Source: Priapulus caudatus (taxonomy: Eukaryota; Priapulida; Priapulimorpha; Priapulimorphida; Priapulidae). Taken from it: 40,373 bases of DNA. The stretch covers positions 53,557-93,929 of the forward strand of contig NW_014578283.1 in NCBI RefSeq assembly GCF_000485595.1, given 5' to 3'. Made by a program: the position numbers and the translations under genes. The notes beneath the pieces are model-generated. The model saw only the letters and a list, made by a program, of their open reading frames with translations, was not told where the DNA came from and did not search any database. The stretch's first letter is position 1, and every line of letters begins with the position of its first letter. Below, in pieces: positions 39,656 to 40,373 of this stretch.

Positions 39656-40087
39656 AGTCACAGATATGGTCGCTATCTAGCTAATGTTATCATCAGAGGC
39701 GCAGCATTTCACTCGGCCATTGCGTCTACTCGCCGATACCCCTTCCGCTGACCAAATTGACCATTAAAGCCGTCAATTAGAACTGACAACTCGCCCGCTG
39801 CCGCCACCACCGGCTTGGCTAACACTTTCCCACACGTCTGGCGGCTGCGCTCCTGGTCTTGCGCTCCGGGCGCCTTCCCCAGTCTGCCCAAAATAGTCTC
39901 CCAAGTAGCTCTTCATATTAGCTCGGGGGATGTATCACAGCTGTGTCCGCAACGACTTGACCCATATCGCCGGTCGCCTGGGCATCGGTGCCGATCGCCT
40001 ACTCGGCGCCCCCGCAGGGCGAGAAGCCGCCGCTCAGAGCGGGGCCGCGCGAGCTGTGCTAACAAACATTTTGTCACCGATGGCCAC
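39656..40087. other. CpG-rich stretch without a recognised gene
   Basis: Balanced to GC-rich sequence with many CG dinucleotides. Minus frames of about 60 codons exist (39891-39709, 40104-39913) but resemble nothing I know and have no clear splice sites. Confidence 0.35.
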
Positions 40088-40373
40088 GTTCTGCCCCCTC
40101 TCACCCTCTCACCCTCTCACCCTCTCACCCTCTCACCCTCTCACCCTCTCACCCTCTCACCCTCTCACCCTCTCACCCTCTCACCCTCTTACCCTCTCAC
40201 CCTCTCTTTCTCTTACCCTCTCACCCTATCTCTCTCTTGCTCTTTTCTCTCTGGCGCTCTATCCCTCTTTCTCTCTCGCGCGCGCTCTCTCTCTCTCTTT
40301 CTCTCTCTCTGGCGCTCTTTCCCTCTTTCTCTCTTGTCTCCCCTCTCTTTTCTCTCTCTCTCTCTCTCTTTCT
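40088..40373 (+). repeat. Polypyrimidine satellite, 8-bp unit then CT-rich
   Basis: About 13-14 copies of accctctc, decaying to (CT)n/tctctctt and continuing past the right edge. A near-pure purine/pyrimidine strand bias of about 280 bp. Confidence 0.93.

Noticed and set aside
39709-40104. Two minus frames of about 60 codons in CpG-rich DNA as exons
   Set aside because: No recognised domain, no convincing acceptor/donor pair, and expected thrombospondin motifs are absent.

Overview
The window looks like a repeat-rich genome segment of a non-vertebrate, probably marine, animal. The evidence is one host gene with GT-AG introns (an ADAMTS9/20/GON-1-type metalloprotease, 3' end only), TTAGGG-type interstitial repeats, and a metazoan mix of transposons: CR1/Jockey-like LINE, Penelope-like element, Gypsy LTR elements, hAT, a long-TIR DNA transposon and MITEs. 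I cannot name the species. Three isolated n bases, and indel-dominated differences between two copies of the same element, suggest a long-read assembly with residual consensus errors, so many frameshifts may be technical.

Layout. 1-310 is a GT/GC minisatellite. 419-5335 is a DNA transposon with inverted arms of about 780 bp and a broken minus-strand transposase carrying an RNase H-like core, a PIN/XPG-like nuclease region and a C-terminal cysteine cluster (tentatively Academ-like). 5996-12123 is a dead LINE (PHD finger, endonuclease, RT) interrupted twice: by a tandem-repeat element (about 7456-8288) and by an internally deleted minus-strand Gypsy element (9178-11788, 5-bp target duplication actac). 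At about 12124 the LINE is fused to the 3' half of a Penelope-like element. 13.56-22.24 kb is a plus-strand Gypsy pol, split inside RNase H by a 4760-bp element (copy A, 15577-20336).

The most unusual content is that 4.8-kb element, present twice. Copy A is complete with terminal inverted repeats. Copy B (25562-33160) lacks the left end and carries a nested hAT transposon (27425-31102) with a 681-codon transposase frame. The element carries an intron-containing gene with a SAP DNA-binding domain (seen in copy A) and a YqaJ/lambda-exonuclease-type nuclease (intact exons in copy B), then a 56-bp tandem array and a palindromic ATCGAATGATTCGAT satellite that differs in size between copies. I do not know a described transposon family with this content.

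22.2-25.5 kb holds a possible LTR, foldback repeats, a MITE with 123-bp arms and the telomere-like tract. From 33.2 kb to the end, the minus strand carries four exons of the ADAMTS9/20-like gene (last thrombospondin repeat, three GON-domain exons). One or more middle GON exons are missing, probably at the n at 34021. The introns are filled with minisatellites and microsatellites. 36.3-40.37 kb is almost all simple sequence, with no exon I can support. I found no tRNA, rRNA or CRISPR array.
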